7,335 bases of DNA from Rickettsiales bacterium (GTDB taxonomy: Bacteria > Pseudomonadota > Alphaproteobacteria > Rickettsiales > UBA1997): assembly GCA_031289855.1 (NCBI GenBank), contig JAITOR010000041.1:1-7335 (forward strand), given 5' to 3'. The notes under the pieces are model-generated. The model worked only from the letters and a program-made list of their open reading frames with translations, was not told where the DNA came from and did no database searches. A program made the translations under genes and the position numbers. Shown piece after piece: positions 1 to 5,721 of the stretch. How positions within the stretch are numbered: position 1 is the stretch's first letter; the number at the start of each line of letters is the position of its first letter.

Positions 1-1007
1 AATATAATAATAATAAGGAAAACAAACCAAAAAACATCTTGAATAATACCTATGGTTATGATTTCAACAAATGGTTCAGCGATAGGTTCAGAAAAAGAGA
101 AAAGTTGTTAAATGTAAAACAAAAAATACTCAATAAGTTTGCAATTTCAAGATATACAATTGATGGTATTGTCCCAAATATGGGCATAAAATACCTCTCA
201 AATGACTATTATAATTCCTTTTCTGGTATATTTGCCTTAAACAAAAATGATATACAAGAAATAAATGAACAAATGCAAAAGTTTTATGATTTTTGCAATA
301 AAAATAGAATTAAATGCTATATTATGGTTTCACCAAAAAAATCTTCGTTTATACCAGGTGAAATGAATTTTTTTAAGACAAAAGATAATATTGGAGAATT
401 AAACAAACATTTAAAATATAAAATTATAAATCCATATAATTATTTAAAAAAAGCACAACAAAAAGAAACAGTTTTTTATTATGTAGACGACCATTTATCA
501 CAATTTGGCAAATATACGGTCACAAAAGTATTGTTAGATGTCATTAGAAAAGATATTCCCGACTTACCTGATATAGATGAGAATGATTATAAAATAACTT
601 TCACAAAACAAGAAAATAAAAATTTGGTTTATTCAAAAAAATATTTGGATAAATTGTATAAACGTTTTGAAGATATAAAGGGAAAACAACCAATTGTGGA
701 GCAAAGTTTAGTGGACAAATATAAAAAAATATATATGTATGATAAACGAAAAGAAAAAATATGCAACGATGCAAATGTTTTTGAGGATGGATATAATAAA
801 AAAACAATATGGATAGGAAGTAGCTATGTTGGCCATCCAGCCCCAATATTTACATATTCTATTTTTAAAAATAGTCTTGTTTTTAAAAATTGTCTTGGTG
901 GGATAAAGGTTTACAAAGATATAGTAGAGGAATATAAACCTGATATAATTGTCATACATATTGATTATCAAAGAATCAAAGAATTAAGATATTTTATGGA
1001 AGAATAA
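1..1007 (+). CDS. AlgX/AlgJ/DHHW-like SGNH-fold protein, probable polysaccharide O-acetyltransferase (5' partial)
   Basis: The frame is open to the left edge, so the true start lies outside the window; the first possible start inside it is a TTG at 39, and residues below are counted from there. Near that point is the WFSDRFRKRE stretch (about 12-21), which resembles the WFNDRFGFR motif that comes early in AlgX/AlgJ and DHHW proteins. A D-x-H pair follows (D150, H152 in VDDHLSQFG) and later GSSY (S262), matching the Asp-His-Ser layout known for AlgX (DTH ... GTSYS). All three catalytic positions are therefore present. Family members act at the cell envelope and O-acetylate exopolysaccharide or cell-wall glycans, usually next to a membrane-bound MBOAT acyltransferase, which would lie upstream and is not visible. 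Substrate is unknown. A 6-residue tandem duplication (about 275-286) sits after the Ser motif. It ends in TAA just before a promoter. Confidence 0.72.
   Translation, partial: YNNNKENKPKNILNNTYGYDFNKWFSDRFRKREKLLNVKQKILNKFAISRYTIDGIVPNMGIKYLSNDYYNSFSGIFALNKNDIQEINEQMQKFYDFCNKNRIKCYIMVSPKKSSFIPGEMNFFKTKDNIGELNKHLKYKIINPYNYLKKAQQKETVFYYVDDHLSQFGKYTVTKVLLDVIRKDIPDLPDIDENDYKITFTKQENKNLVYSKKYLDKLYKRFEDIKGKQPIVEQSLVDKYKKIYMYDKRKEKICNDANVFEDGYNKKTIWIGSSYVGHPAPIFTYSIFKNSLVFKNCLGGIKVYKDIVEEYKPDIIVIHIDYQRIKELRYFMEE
862..897 (+). repeat. 18-bp in-frame tandem duplication
   Basis: Two adjacent 18-base units, TTTTTAAAAATAGTCTTG at 862-879 and TTTTTAAAAATTGTCTTG at 880-897, differ at one base (A873 versus T891). 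They encode IFKNSL and VFKNCL in the SGNH-like protein. Being a multiple of three, the duplication keeps the frame. Each unit begins with a 10-base T5A5 palindrome, a sequence prone to replication slippage. Confidence 0.85.
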
Positions 1008-1009
1008 AT

Positions 1010-1038
1010 TTGACAACTTAAATAATATCATATATATA
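1010..1038 (+). promoter_or_regulatory. Sigma-70 type promoter for small ORF and radical SAM gene
   Basis: TTGACA at 1010-1015 is a perfect -35 box. After a 17-base spacer comes TATATA at 1033-1038, with TATAAA at 1037-1042 as an alternative -10. The predicted transcript start is about 1045, so the leader before the small ORF is only about 12 bases long, or absent if ATG 1045 is used. It lies directly after the stop of the upstream gene. Confidence 0.6.
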
Positions 1039-1056
1039 TAAAATATGAAGGGTAGT

Positions 1057-1209
1057 ATGGTATTAACATCAAGAGATCGTCCATTTAACTGGTTTAATGG
1101 TGCATTTGTGAATAACAGGTATATTCCGCAAATGAAAATACAAAAAATTGAAGTTTTAACTGAGATTGAATTAGAGAAAAAAAGAAATGATAAGGGAAAT
1201 AAGTGTTAA
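1057..1209 (+). CDS. Small unrecognised protein, 50 aa
   Basis: This is a short open frame of 50 codons from ATG 1057 to TAA 1207-1209. I chose ATG 1057 because AAGGG at 1048-1052 sits at a plausible Shine-Dalgarno distance. An in-frame ATG at 1045 would add four residues and would sit almost exactly on the predicted transcript start. The protein begins MVLTSRDRPFNWFNGAFV and ends in a charged stretch rich in Lys and Glu. I see no signal peptide, membrane segment or known motif, and I do not recognise it. Support for coding: a good promoter directly upstream, no stop over about 50 codons of very AT-rich DNA, and a 23-base overlap with the next gene, as expected for coupled genes. It could instead be a decayed gene end or an upstream ORF with a regulatory role. 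Confidence 0.45.
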   Translation: MVLTSRDRPFNWFNGAFVNNRYIPQMKIQKIEVLTEIELEKKRNDKGNKC

Positions 1210-2077
1210 AACGGCCATTCATCATCATGGTAAAGGTTATGGAAGTGGATTTGATTTGAATATTTATAGAGGTTGTGAACATCAATGTAAGTATTGTTTT
1301 GCTCAATATACACATACAAAGTATTTGAATAATCAAGATTTTTATGGAAATATTTTTGTAAAAACTAATGTTGCCGATATTCTTGATAAAGAATTGAGTA
1401 AAAAAACTTGGGATAATCGCAATGTTTTGAACATAAGTGGAATATGTGATTGTTATCAGCCAATAGAGGAGAAATATCAATTAATGCGGAGTGTATTGAA
1501 AATTTTAATAAAACATAAACAATCGATATATGTTTTGACGAAAGGGCATTTGATTATGAGGGATTATGATTTATTTAACGAATTGTGTAAGGTGGCTCCA
1601 TATTGTAATATTACATCATCAATTACAACTTTAGATGAAAACATTAGAACGAAAATTGAACCAAATGTTATAGAAGCAATGGAGAGAATTAAAATTTTAA
1701 GTGAATTTAGTAAAATTCCAAATTGTAAAACCACCATCATGTTAATTCCAATCATTCCATATTTAACCGATAAAACGAGAGATTTGGAAGAGATGTATAG
1801 AGTGGCAAAAGAATACAATATAAAATATATTATTGCAGGAGTATTAAATATGAGGGGTGAAGTTAAAACAAATTTTTATCATTTTTTGAGTTTAAATTTC
1901 CCGGAAACATATAGAAAAATTCAAGCATTGTATAGAGATGGTTATGTATCGAAAGAATATGAGACAAAGTTGTATAAAATATTGAATTCTTTTCATGAAA
2001 AGTATGAAATTTATGGGTATGGTGATTTGAGGGGTGTGGAAAGGGAAAAGAAGGGGCAAATGGAATTTGAGTTTTAG
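1187..2077 (+). CDS. SPL-family radical SAM protein (COG1533-like)
   Basis: The 296-residue protein has the radical SAM cluster motif C-x3-C-x2-C near its start (C30, C34, C37 in GCEHQCKYCFA), which binds a [4Fe-4S] cluster and S-adenosylmethionine. The surrounding pattern fits the spore photoproduct lyase-like family: NIYRGC before the cysteines, then GICDCYQPIE, YVLTKGHLIMRDYDL, SITTLDENIRTKIEP and TIMLIPIIPYLTD. Length is normal for the family. Most members outside spore formers have no assigned reaction, and nothing here suggests sporulation, so I give no substrate; true spore photoproduct lyase is unlikely. The start ATG 1187 is the first available, since the frame has a TAG at 1172-1174. 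Its start region overlaps the small upstream ORF by 23 bases, and only a weak GAGAA-like ribosome site is seen, which suggests translational coupling to that ORF. Confidence 0.85.
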   Translation: MIREISVKTAIHHHGKGYGSGFDLNIYRGCEHQCKYCFAQYTHTKYLNNQDFYGNIFVKTNVADILDKELSKKTWDNRNVLNISGICDCYQPIEEKYQLMRSVLKILIKHKQSIYVLTKGHLIMRDYDLFNELCKVAPYCNITSSITTLDENIRTKIEPNVIEAMERIKILSEFSKIPNCKTTIMLIPIIPYLTDKTRDLEEMYRVAKEYNIKYIIAGVLNMRGEVKTNFYHFLSLNFPETYRKIQALYRDGYVSKEYETKLYKILNSFHEKYEIYGYGDLRGVEREKKGQMEFEF

Positions 2078-2132
2078 TTTTTATATTAGCAAATGGTTAT
2101 AAAGCCATTGAGAATAACTTATGATTATTAAT

Positions 2133-2160
2133 TTGAAAAACTAAAATATAATTCTATTAT
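2133..2160 (+). promoter_or_regulatory. Possible promoter for first RM module
   Basis: TTGAAA at 2133-2138 and TATTAT at 2155-2160 are separated by 16 bases and each differs from consensus by one base. Transcription would start near 2167, leaving about 18 bases before ATG 2185. A perfect TATAAT at 2147-2152 is also present but lacks a clear -35 box. In DNA this AT-rich, chance matches are common, so confidence is modest. Confidence 0.4.
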
Positions 2161-2184
2161 CTTAAAAGAAATAATTATTCCATC

Positions 2185-2841
2185 ATGTTAAATAGTATAG
2201 ATCAAGATATTTTAATCATAAAAAACTCATTAAAAAGTTTAGAAAAAAAATGGGATGGGAAGAAGGCAATTTTGGAATTAAAGCAGGCAAATTATAATTG
2301 GCGACAGATGGAGTGGATTGGTTGGTATTTTGAGTATAAGTGTAAAGAATTATTGAAAGGTTGTTTTACGGAAGGCGATAAGTATAATAGTATTGTTTTT
2401 GATATAAAACGAACTATAAATTGGGATTTGAAGTCAAAAGCTATAAAAAGCGACGAACATAAGGTGATATTGAATGATAGAGAAGCAATGGAATTATCAA
2501 TCAAAGACAACAAATATCATGGGGAAATAATCGCTTTATGTGATGTGAAATATAATGATGTTGATAGAAGTTTTCAAAAATGGCATACGGAATTGAAAGG
2601 TGGAAAATCCGATTACGAATTGGAAAGAGAGCAACGAACTTCCACATCAAGATATAGAAAAACTGATGCAGTTTTGGTGGAAATTTTACTATTAGTATTT
2701 GACGAAAACGATTTGAATAATTTATTAATAATGAAACAAGGTAGAAATTCAAACGGGCAACCAAGACCGGAAAAATATATGTTAGATTTGGAAGATATAA
2801 AGGCAACTAAAACCGAAATAATAACATTTGGAGGTCAATAG
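2185..2841 (+). CDS. Probable type II restriction endonuclease, PD-(D/E)XK type
   Basis: This 218-residue protein is soluble and directly precedes a DNA methyltransferase, the usual place for its cognate nuclease. The segment VFDIKRTINWDLKSKAI holds D73 and, eight residues later, D81-L-K83, which fits the D-(x)n-(D/E)-x-K active site of PD-(D/E)XK nucleases. An aromatic-rich helix (about 38-56, NWRQMEWIGWYFE) and a basic segment (about 132-160, KWHTELKGG ... SRYRK) could contact DNA. I do not recognise the named family, so the cut site is unknown. ATG 2185 has no convincing Shine-Dalgarno; the frame is closed upstream by TAA at 2149-2151. The last codons contain the ribosome site of the methylase, so the two genes are tightly linked. 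What is seen: the motif spacing and the context; nuclease function is inferred from them. Confidence 0.7.
   Translation: MLNSIDQDILIIKNSLKSLEKKWDGKKAILELKQANYNWRQMEWIGWYFEYKCKELLKGCFTEGDKYNSIVFDIKRTINWDLKSKAIKSDEHKVILNDREAMELSIKDNKYHGEIIALCDVKYNDVDRSFQKWHTELKGGKSDYELEREQRTSTSRYRKTDAVLVEILLLVFDENDLNNLLIMKQGRNSNGQPRPEKYMLDLEDIKATKTEIITFGGQ
2830..2835 (+). promoter_or_regulatory. Strong Shine-Dalgarno site for first methyltransferase
   Basis: GGAGGT lies inside the last codons of the endonuclease gene, 11 bases before ATG 2847. It is a near-perfect anti-16S match, in contrast to the endonuclease itself, which has none. This fixes the methylase start and suggests that methylase translation is favoured over nuclease translation. 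Confidence 0.75.
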
Positions 2842-2846
2842 TAAAT

Positions 2847-3815
2847 ATGTATTATAATTGTGATTGTGTTGAGGGTTCTAAAAAATATCTAAAAGACAAC
2901 TCTATTGATTTGATTATAACTGACCCCCCTTATGGTATAGAGGGCGATAAATTAGATAAGCATTATAACAGGGACGAGAGCAAAGTTATTGATGGTTATG
3001 TTGATATTCCGTTAAAAGAGTATGCGAATTTCAGTAACGAATGGATTAAGGAGGCGGAGCGGGTATTAAAACCAAGTGGCAACATGTATATAATTTCGGG
3101 TTATACGAATTTACGACATATTTTGAATGCTTTGGCGAATACCAAATTACAAGAGATTAATCATATTATTTGGAAGTATAATTTTGGTGTTCATACCAGT
3201 AAAAAATATGTATCGTCCCATTATCATATTTTGTATTATGCAAAACCACCTACCAATAAAAAAACCTTCAATACTAATGCCTTTTACGGCGATAATGAAA
3301 AAGATGAACGTGGTTCGTTAAATTATAGAGATAGAGAGGATGTATGGGTCATCAATAGAGAATATAAGCCAAACGAAGTAAAAAATAAAAATCAATTGCC
3401 AAATAAATTGTTAGAAAAAATGCTTTTATATTCAAGTAATCAAAATGATTTGGTGTGTGATTTTTTTGCGGGTAGTTTTTCTACTTGTAAAGTTGCATTA
3501 GGGTTAGGTAGGAATGCTTGCGGATTTGAGATTAACAAGAACGCTTTTGTTCATCAAATGAGAGAAATTGAAAAAATCAAGTTTGGAGAACTATTGGATG
3601 GATTAAAAAAGCCACAACAAAACAAAAATGTAAATGCGGGAAAGCCATTAGAACAGGTTGAAATTGATTTAATAATGAACGAATACCAAAAATTTCTTAT
3701 AGGTGGCTTAACAAAGAAAAGCGCCATTGAAAGAGTTGGTGAAATATTTGGACGCGGGTATTGGAGTATTGAGAAAATGTTGAAGAAAGATGGGGAGATT
3801 GAAGATGGAAAATAA
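2847..3815 (+). CDS. Type II DNA methyltransferase, beta class (amino-methylating)
   Basis: It transfers a methyl group from S-adenosylmethionine to an exocyclic amino group of its DNA site, protecting that site from the partner nuclease. The catalytic motif IV, TDPPYG, is near the N-terminus (D26-Y29), and the SAM-binding motif I, DFFAGSFST, is late (about 205-213), followed by GFEINKNAF. The order IV, target-recognition region, X (NKLLEKMLLYSS), I is that of beta-class enzymes. The variable middle (about 110-180) should hold site recognition. DPPY suggests N6-adenine, but N4-cytosine cannot be excluded. After about residue 250 there is a C-terminal extension (about 270-315) with a helical pattern, LTKKSAIERVGEIFGRGYWSIEKML, that looks like a helix-turn-helix add-on. 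Start follows a strong GGAGGT. Its 3' end overlaps the AAA ATPase start by 11 bases. Confidence 0.92.
   Translation: MYYNCDCVEGSKKYLKDNSIDLIITDPPYGIEGDKLDKHYNRDESKVIDGYVDIPLKEYANFSNEWIKEAERVLKPSGNMYIISGYTNLRHILNALANTKLQEINHIIWKYNFGVHTSKKYVSSHYHILYYAKPPTNKKTFNTNAFYGDNEKDERGSLNYRDREDVWVINREYKPNEVKNKNQLPNKLLEKMLLYSSNQNDLVCDFFAGSFSTCKVALGLGRNACGFEINKNAFVHQMREIEKIKFGELLDGLKKPQQNKNVNAGKPLEQVEIDLIMNEYQKFLIGGLTKKSAIERVGEIFGRGYWSIEKMLKKDGEIEDGK
3792..3797 (+). promoter_or_regulatory. Strong Shine-Dalgarno site deciding the AAA remnant start
   Basis: GGGGAG at 3792-3797 sits 7 bases before ATG 3805, within the end of the methylase gene. It favours 3805 over the in-frame ATG at 3790, which has no such site. 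Its presence shows the AAA gene was once translated as part of the first RM operon. Confidence 0.65.
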
Positions 3816-4179
3816 AATAAACAAGATAAATTATCTTAAAAACTTTGGAAGTTTTAAAGAATTTGAACCTAAAAAACCAATAGAATTTAAAAAAATGAAT
3901 ATATTTTATGGTTATAATGGGAGTGGTAAAACCACACTAACAAGATTTTTTGATTATTTAAATGGAGGTATAAAGTCGCAAGATTATTCAAATGTAGAAT
4001 ATAAGATAAATGATAATATAAAAAATATTGAAAATAGCCCATTTAGAGATAAAATAGAGGTATTTTTAGTGGAATTTTTTTTATTTGAGGCGATGATTGT
4101 TTTTATAACATTATTTGTGATTTCATTCATATATTCTTTAATTATATTCCATAAAAATATTAAATGTCTAAATAAATAA
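3805..4179 (+). pseudogene. N-terminal remnant of AAA_13-type ATPase (RloC/PrrC-like) with foreign hydrophobic tail
   Basis: The first 85 or so residues match the start of AAA_13-type ATPases, the group that includes the anticodon nucleases RloC and PrrC: NKINYLKNFGSFKEFE, then MNIFYGYNGSGKTTLTRFF with a complete Walker A (G36 to T43, K42). Family members are several hundred residues long and need a Q-loop, signature motif and Walker B, all missing here. After about residue 85 the sequence turns into one hydrophobic segment (about 88-115, FLFEAMIVFITLFVISFIYS) and stops at 124 residues. The ATPase does not continue in either other forward frame just past the junction. The product cannot be a working ATPase; it may be silent or give a small membrane peptide. 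It overlaps the upstream methylase by 11 bases and was probably the third gene of that operon. An alternative is an intact small chimeric protein. Confidence 0.7.
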
Positions 4180-4193
4180 TTTAATATAAATTA

Positions 4194-4222
4194 TTGACAA
4201 GTTAAAAACTTATTAGTATAAT
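4194..4222 (+). promoter_or_regulatory. Consensus sigma-70 promoter of second RM module
   Basis: TTGACA at 4194-4199, a 17-base spacer and TATAAT at 4217-4222 match the sigma-70 consensus at all twelve positions with ideal spacing. Transcription should start about 4229-4230, one or two bases before ATG 4231, so the methylase message would be almost leaderless. Confidence 0.85.
4199..4211 (+). promoter_or_regulatory. Possible operator palindrome in promoter spacer
   Basis: AAGTT (4199-4203), AAA, AACTT (4207-4211) form a 13-base inverted repeat between the -35 and -10 boxes. A protein bound here would block RNA polymerase. The methylase made from this promoter carries an N-terminal helix-turn-helix, making it a candidate binder. 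The palindrome is short and AT-rich, so it could be chance. Confidence 0.3.
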
Positions 4223-4230
4223 CAAAGTAT

Positions 4231-5721
4231 ATGCATGTGACGACAAATATTTGTGATAATATTGTAAACGATTTTCCTAAAATTACTGATGGTAATAAAA
4301 ATAAAAATCAGTTGACGATAAATTCAGCTTCCTTTTGGGCGACAAATTTTTATAACAAAAATATCACACCTGCAAACATAACATATCTTATAAAGTATGG
4401 AAAAATAACAAAGAATATAGTGAATAATCAAATTTTAGTAAACAAAACGGAATTGAAAAATTACTTTGAAAAAATGTTGAAAAATAAAAAATATACAATA
4501 TTATACAAAGATTATAACTACATTAAAACATATTTTAATAATCTAAACGGCGACCATTCTCATTTCGTTAATTCAAATGATATTTGTACACCCATAGAAT
4601 GCATCAAGGAAATGGTGGATACAATACCATCTTCTTTTTGGAAAAATGATAATTTAAAAATTCTTGATTGTTGTTGTGGTAATGGGAATTTCCATTCCTA
4701 TATAAATTTTAAAACTGAGTTAAAAAATCTTTATTTTTGTGAAATAAACAAAAAACGAATACAAAATGTTCGTGAATATTTTGGTAAAAATATAAATCTT
4801 TTTGAAAAAGACTTTTTAAGTTTTGAAAATAAGGAGGAATATGATTTAGTTGTTGCCAATCCTCCTTATGCTAAATTTGATACTGATAACAACAGAGTTT
4901 CTAAAAATCATAATCTTGCACGAGATTTTATAAGAAAAGCATTAAATATTACCAAATATGGTGGCTATACTTTATTTATTGTTCCCAATAATTGGATGTC
5001 TTTTTCCGATAGAAATGATTTACCGATGGAGTTGAGTAAATATCAATTTATACATTTAGATATCGGGGGAGCAAAAAAATATTTTAAAAAAGTTGGTTCA
5101 TCTTTTACTTGGTTTTTATTGCAAAAAATTCCCAATACAAAACCTTTTACAATTACCAATACTTATATTCAAAATGATACACAAGTAGCAAGTATAGATA
5201 GAGGAATTAGTTTTGTGCCATTGTATTATTCTGAATTGGTTCGTAATATAGTAAATAAAACCATTAATAATGTTTTTTTACCAAAATATAAAATAGAAAC
5301 GAGTAGTTTTTTACATCATCATACAAAACAAAAAAACATAAGAGATAAAAAAGACAATGAATTTTATTATAAATTGATACATACCCCAACACAAATATGT
5401 TACTCCAACATTCCCCATAAATTTCAAGACGGATATAAAGTTTTTTTATCTCTATCAAATCAGTATGGAACGTTTATTGATGATTGCGGAATGACTCAAA
5501 GCGTGGCTTATATAAGATGTAAGAACAAAGAAGAATCTGAGAAAATTAAAAGCGAATTGGATAACGAAATCTACATTTTTTTAAACAATATCACAAGATA
5601 TGGAAATTTTAATAATGTAAGAGTTTTACAAAATTTTCCAATTTTAGGTAGTTTTGAACTAACGAGAGAGGAAACGAATTTTATTGAAGAATTTAATAAA
5701 AAATATTATGGCAAAAAATAG
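4231..5721 (+). CDS. Type II N6-adenine DNA methyltransferase, gamma class, with N-terminal helix-turn-helix
   Basis: It methylates adenine in the site cut by the next gene's nuclease. From the N-terminus: an excisionase/MerR-like helix-turn-helix (about 28-80, SASFWATNFYNKNITPANI, then YLIKYGKI and NQILVNKTELKNYF); CTPIECIKEMVD, motif X (about 119-130); SAM-binding motif I ILDCCCGNGNF (144-154); acidic CEINKKR (170-176); catalytic NPPY (210-213) in VVANPPYAKF; then a long C-terminal target-recognition region. Motif order X, I, IV, recognition region is gamma class, and NPPY points to N6-adenine. At 496 residues it is complete. ATG 4231 is one to two bases from the predicted transcript start and lacks a Shine-Dalgarno. 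It ends 14 bases inside the nuclease gene. GC content is visibly very low (13 of 60 bases in 5281-5340), suggesting transfer. The helix-turn-helix may allow autoregulation (inference). Confidence 0.93.
   Translation: MHVTTNICDNIVNDFPKITDGNKNKNQLTINSASFWATNFYNKNITPANITYLIKYGKITKNIVNNQILVNKTELKNYFEKMLKNKKYTILYKDYNYIKTYFNNLNGDHSHFVNSNDICTPIECIKEMVDTIPSSFWKNDNLKILDCCCGNGNFHSYINFKTELKNLYFCEINKKRIQNVREYFGKNINLFEKDFLSFENKEEYDLVVANPPYAKFDTDNNRVSKNHNLARDFIRKALNITKYGGYTLFIVPNNWMSFSDRNDLPMELSKYQFIHLDIGGAKKYFKKVGSSFTWFLLQKIPNTKPFTITNTYIQNDTQVASIDRGISFVPLYYSELVRNIVNKTINNVFLPKYKIETSSFLHHHTKQKNIRDKKDNEFYYKLIHTPTQICYSNIPHKFQDGYKVFLSLSNQYGTFIDDCGMTQSVAYIRCKNKEESEKIKSELDNEIYIFLNNITRYGNFNNVRVLQNFPILGSFELTREETNFIEEFNKKYYGKK

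Noticed and set aside
601..971. Two overlapping minus-strand open frames within the SGNH-like gene
   Set aside because: They are Phe/Ile/Tyr-rich antisense shadows of a well-supported + strand gene and have no motif of their own.
1094..1818. Minus-strand open frames opposite the radical SAM gene
   Set aside because: The + strand carries the complete CxxxCxxC motif and family pattern; the antisense frames are low-complexity hydrophobic shadows.
1187..2077. True spore photoproduct lyase
   Set aside because: The family match is general; nothing in the window suggests sporulation, and the inferred host is an alphaproteobacterium.
2092..2109. Possible hairpin AATGG ... CCATT after the radical SAM gene
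   Set aside because: The stem is only five bases with no following T-run, so it does not support a terminator.
3127..3321. 64-codon + strand open frame inside the first methylase
   Set aside because: It is out of frame within a methylase with clear catalytic motifs and has no ribosome site.
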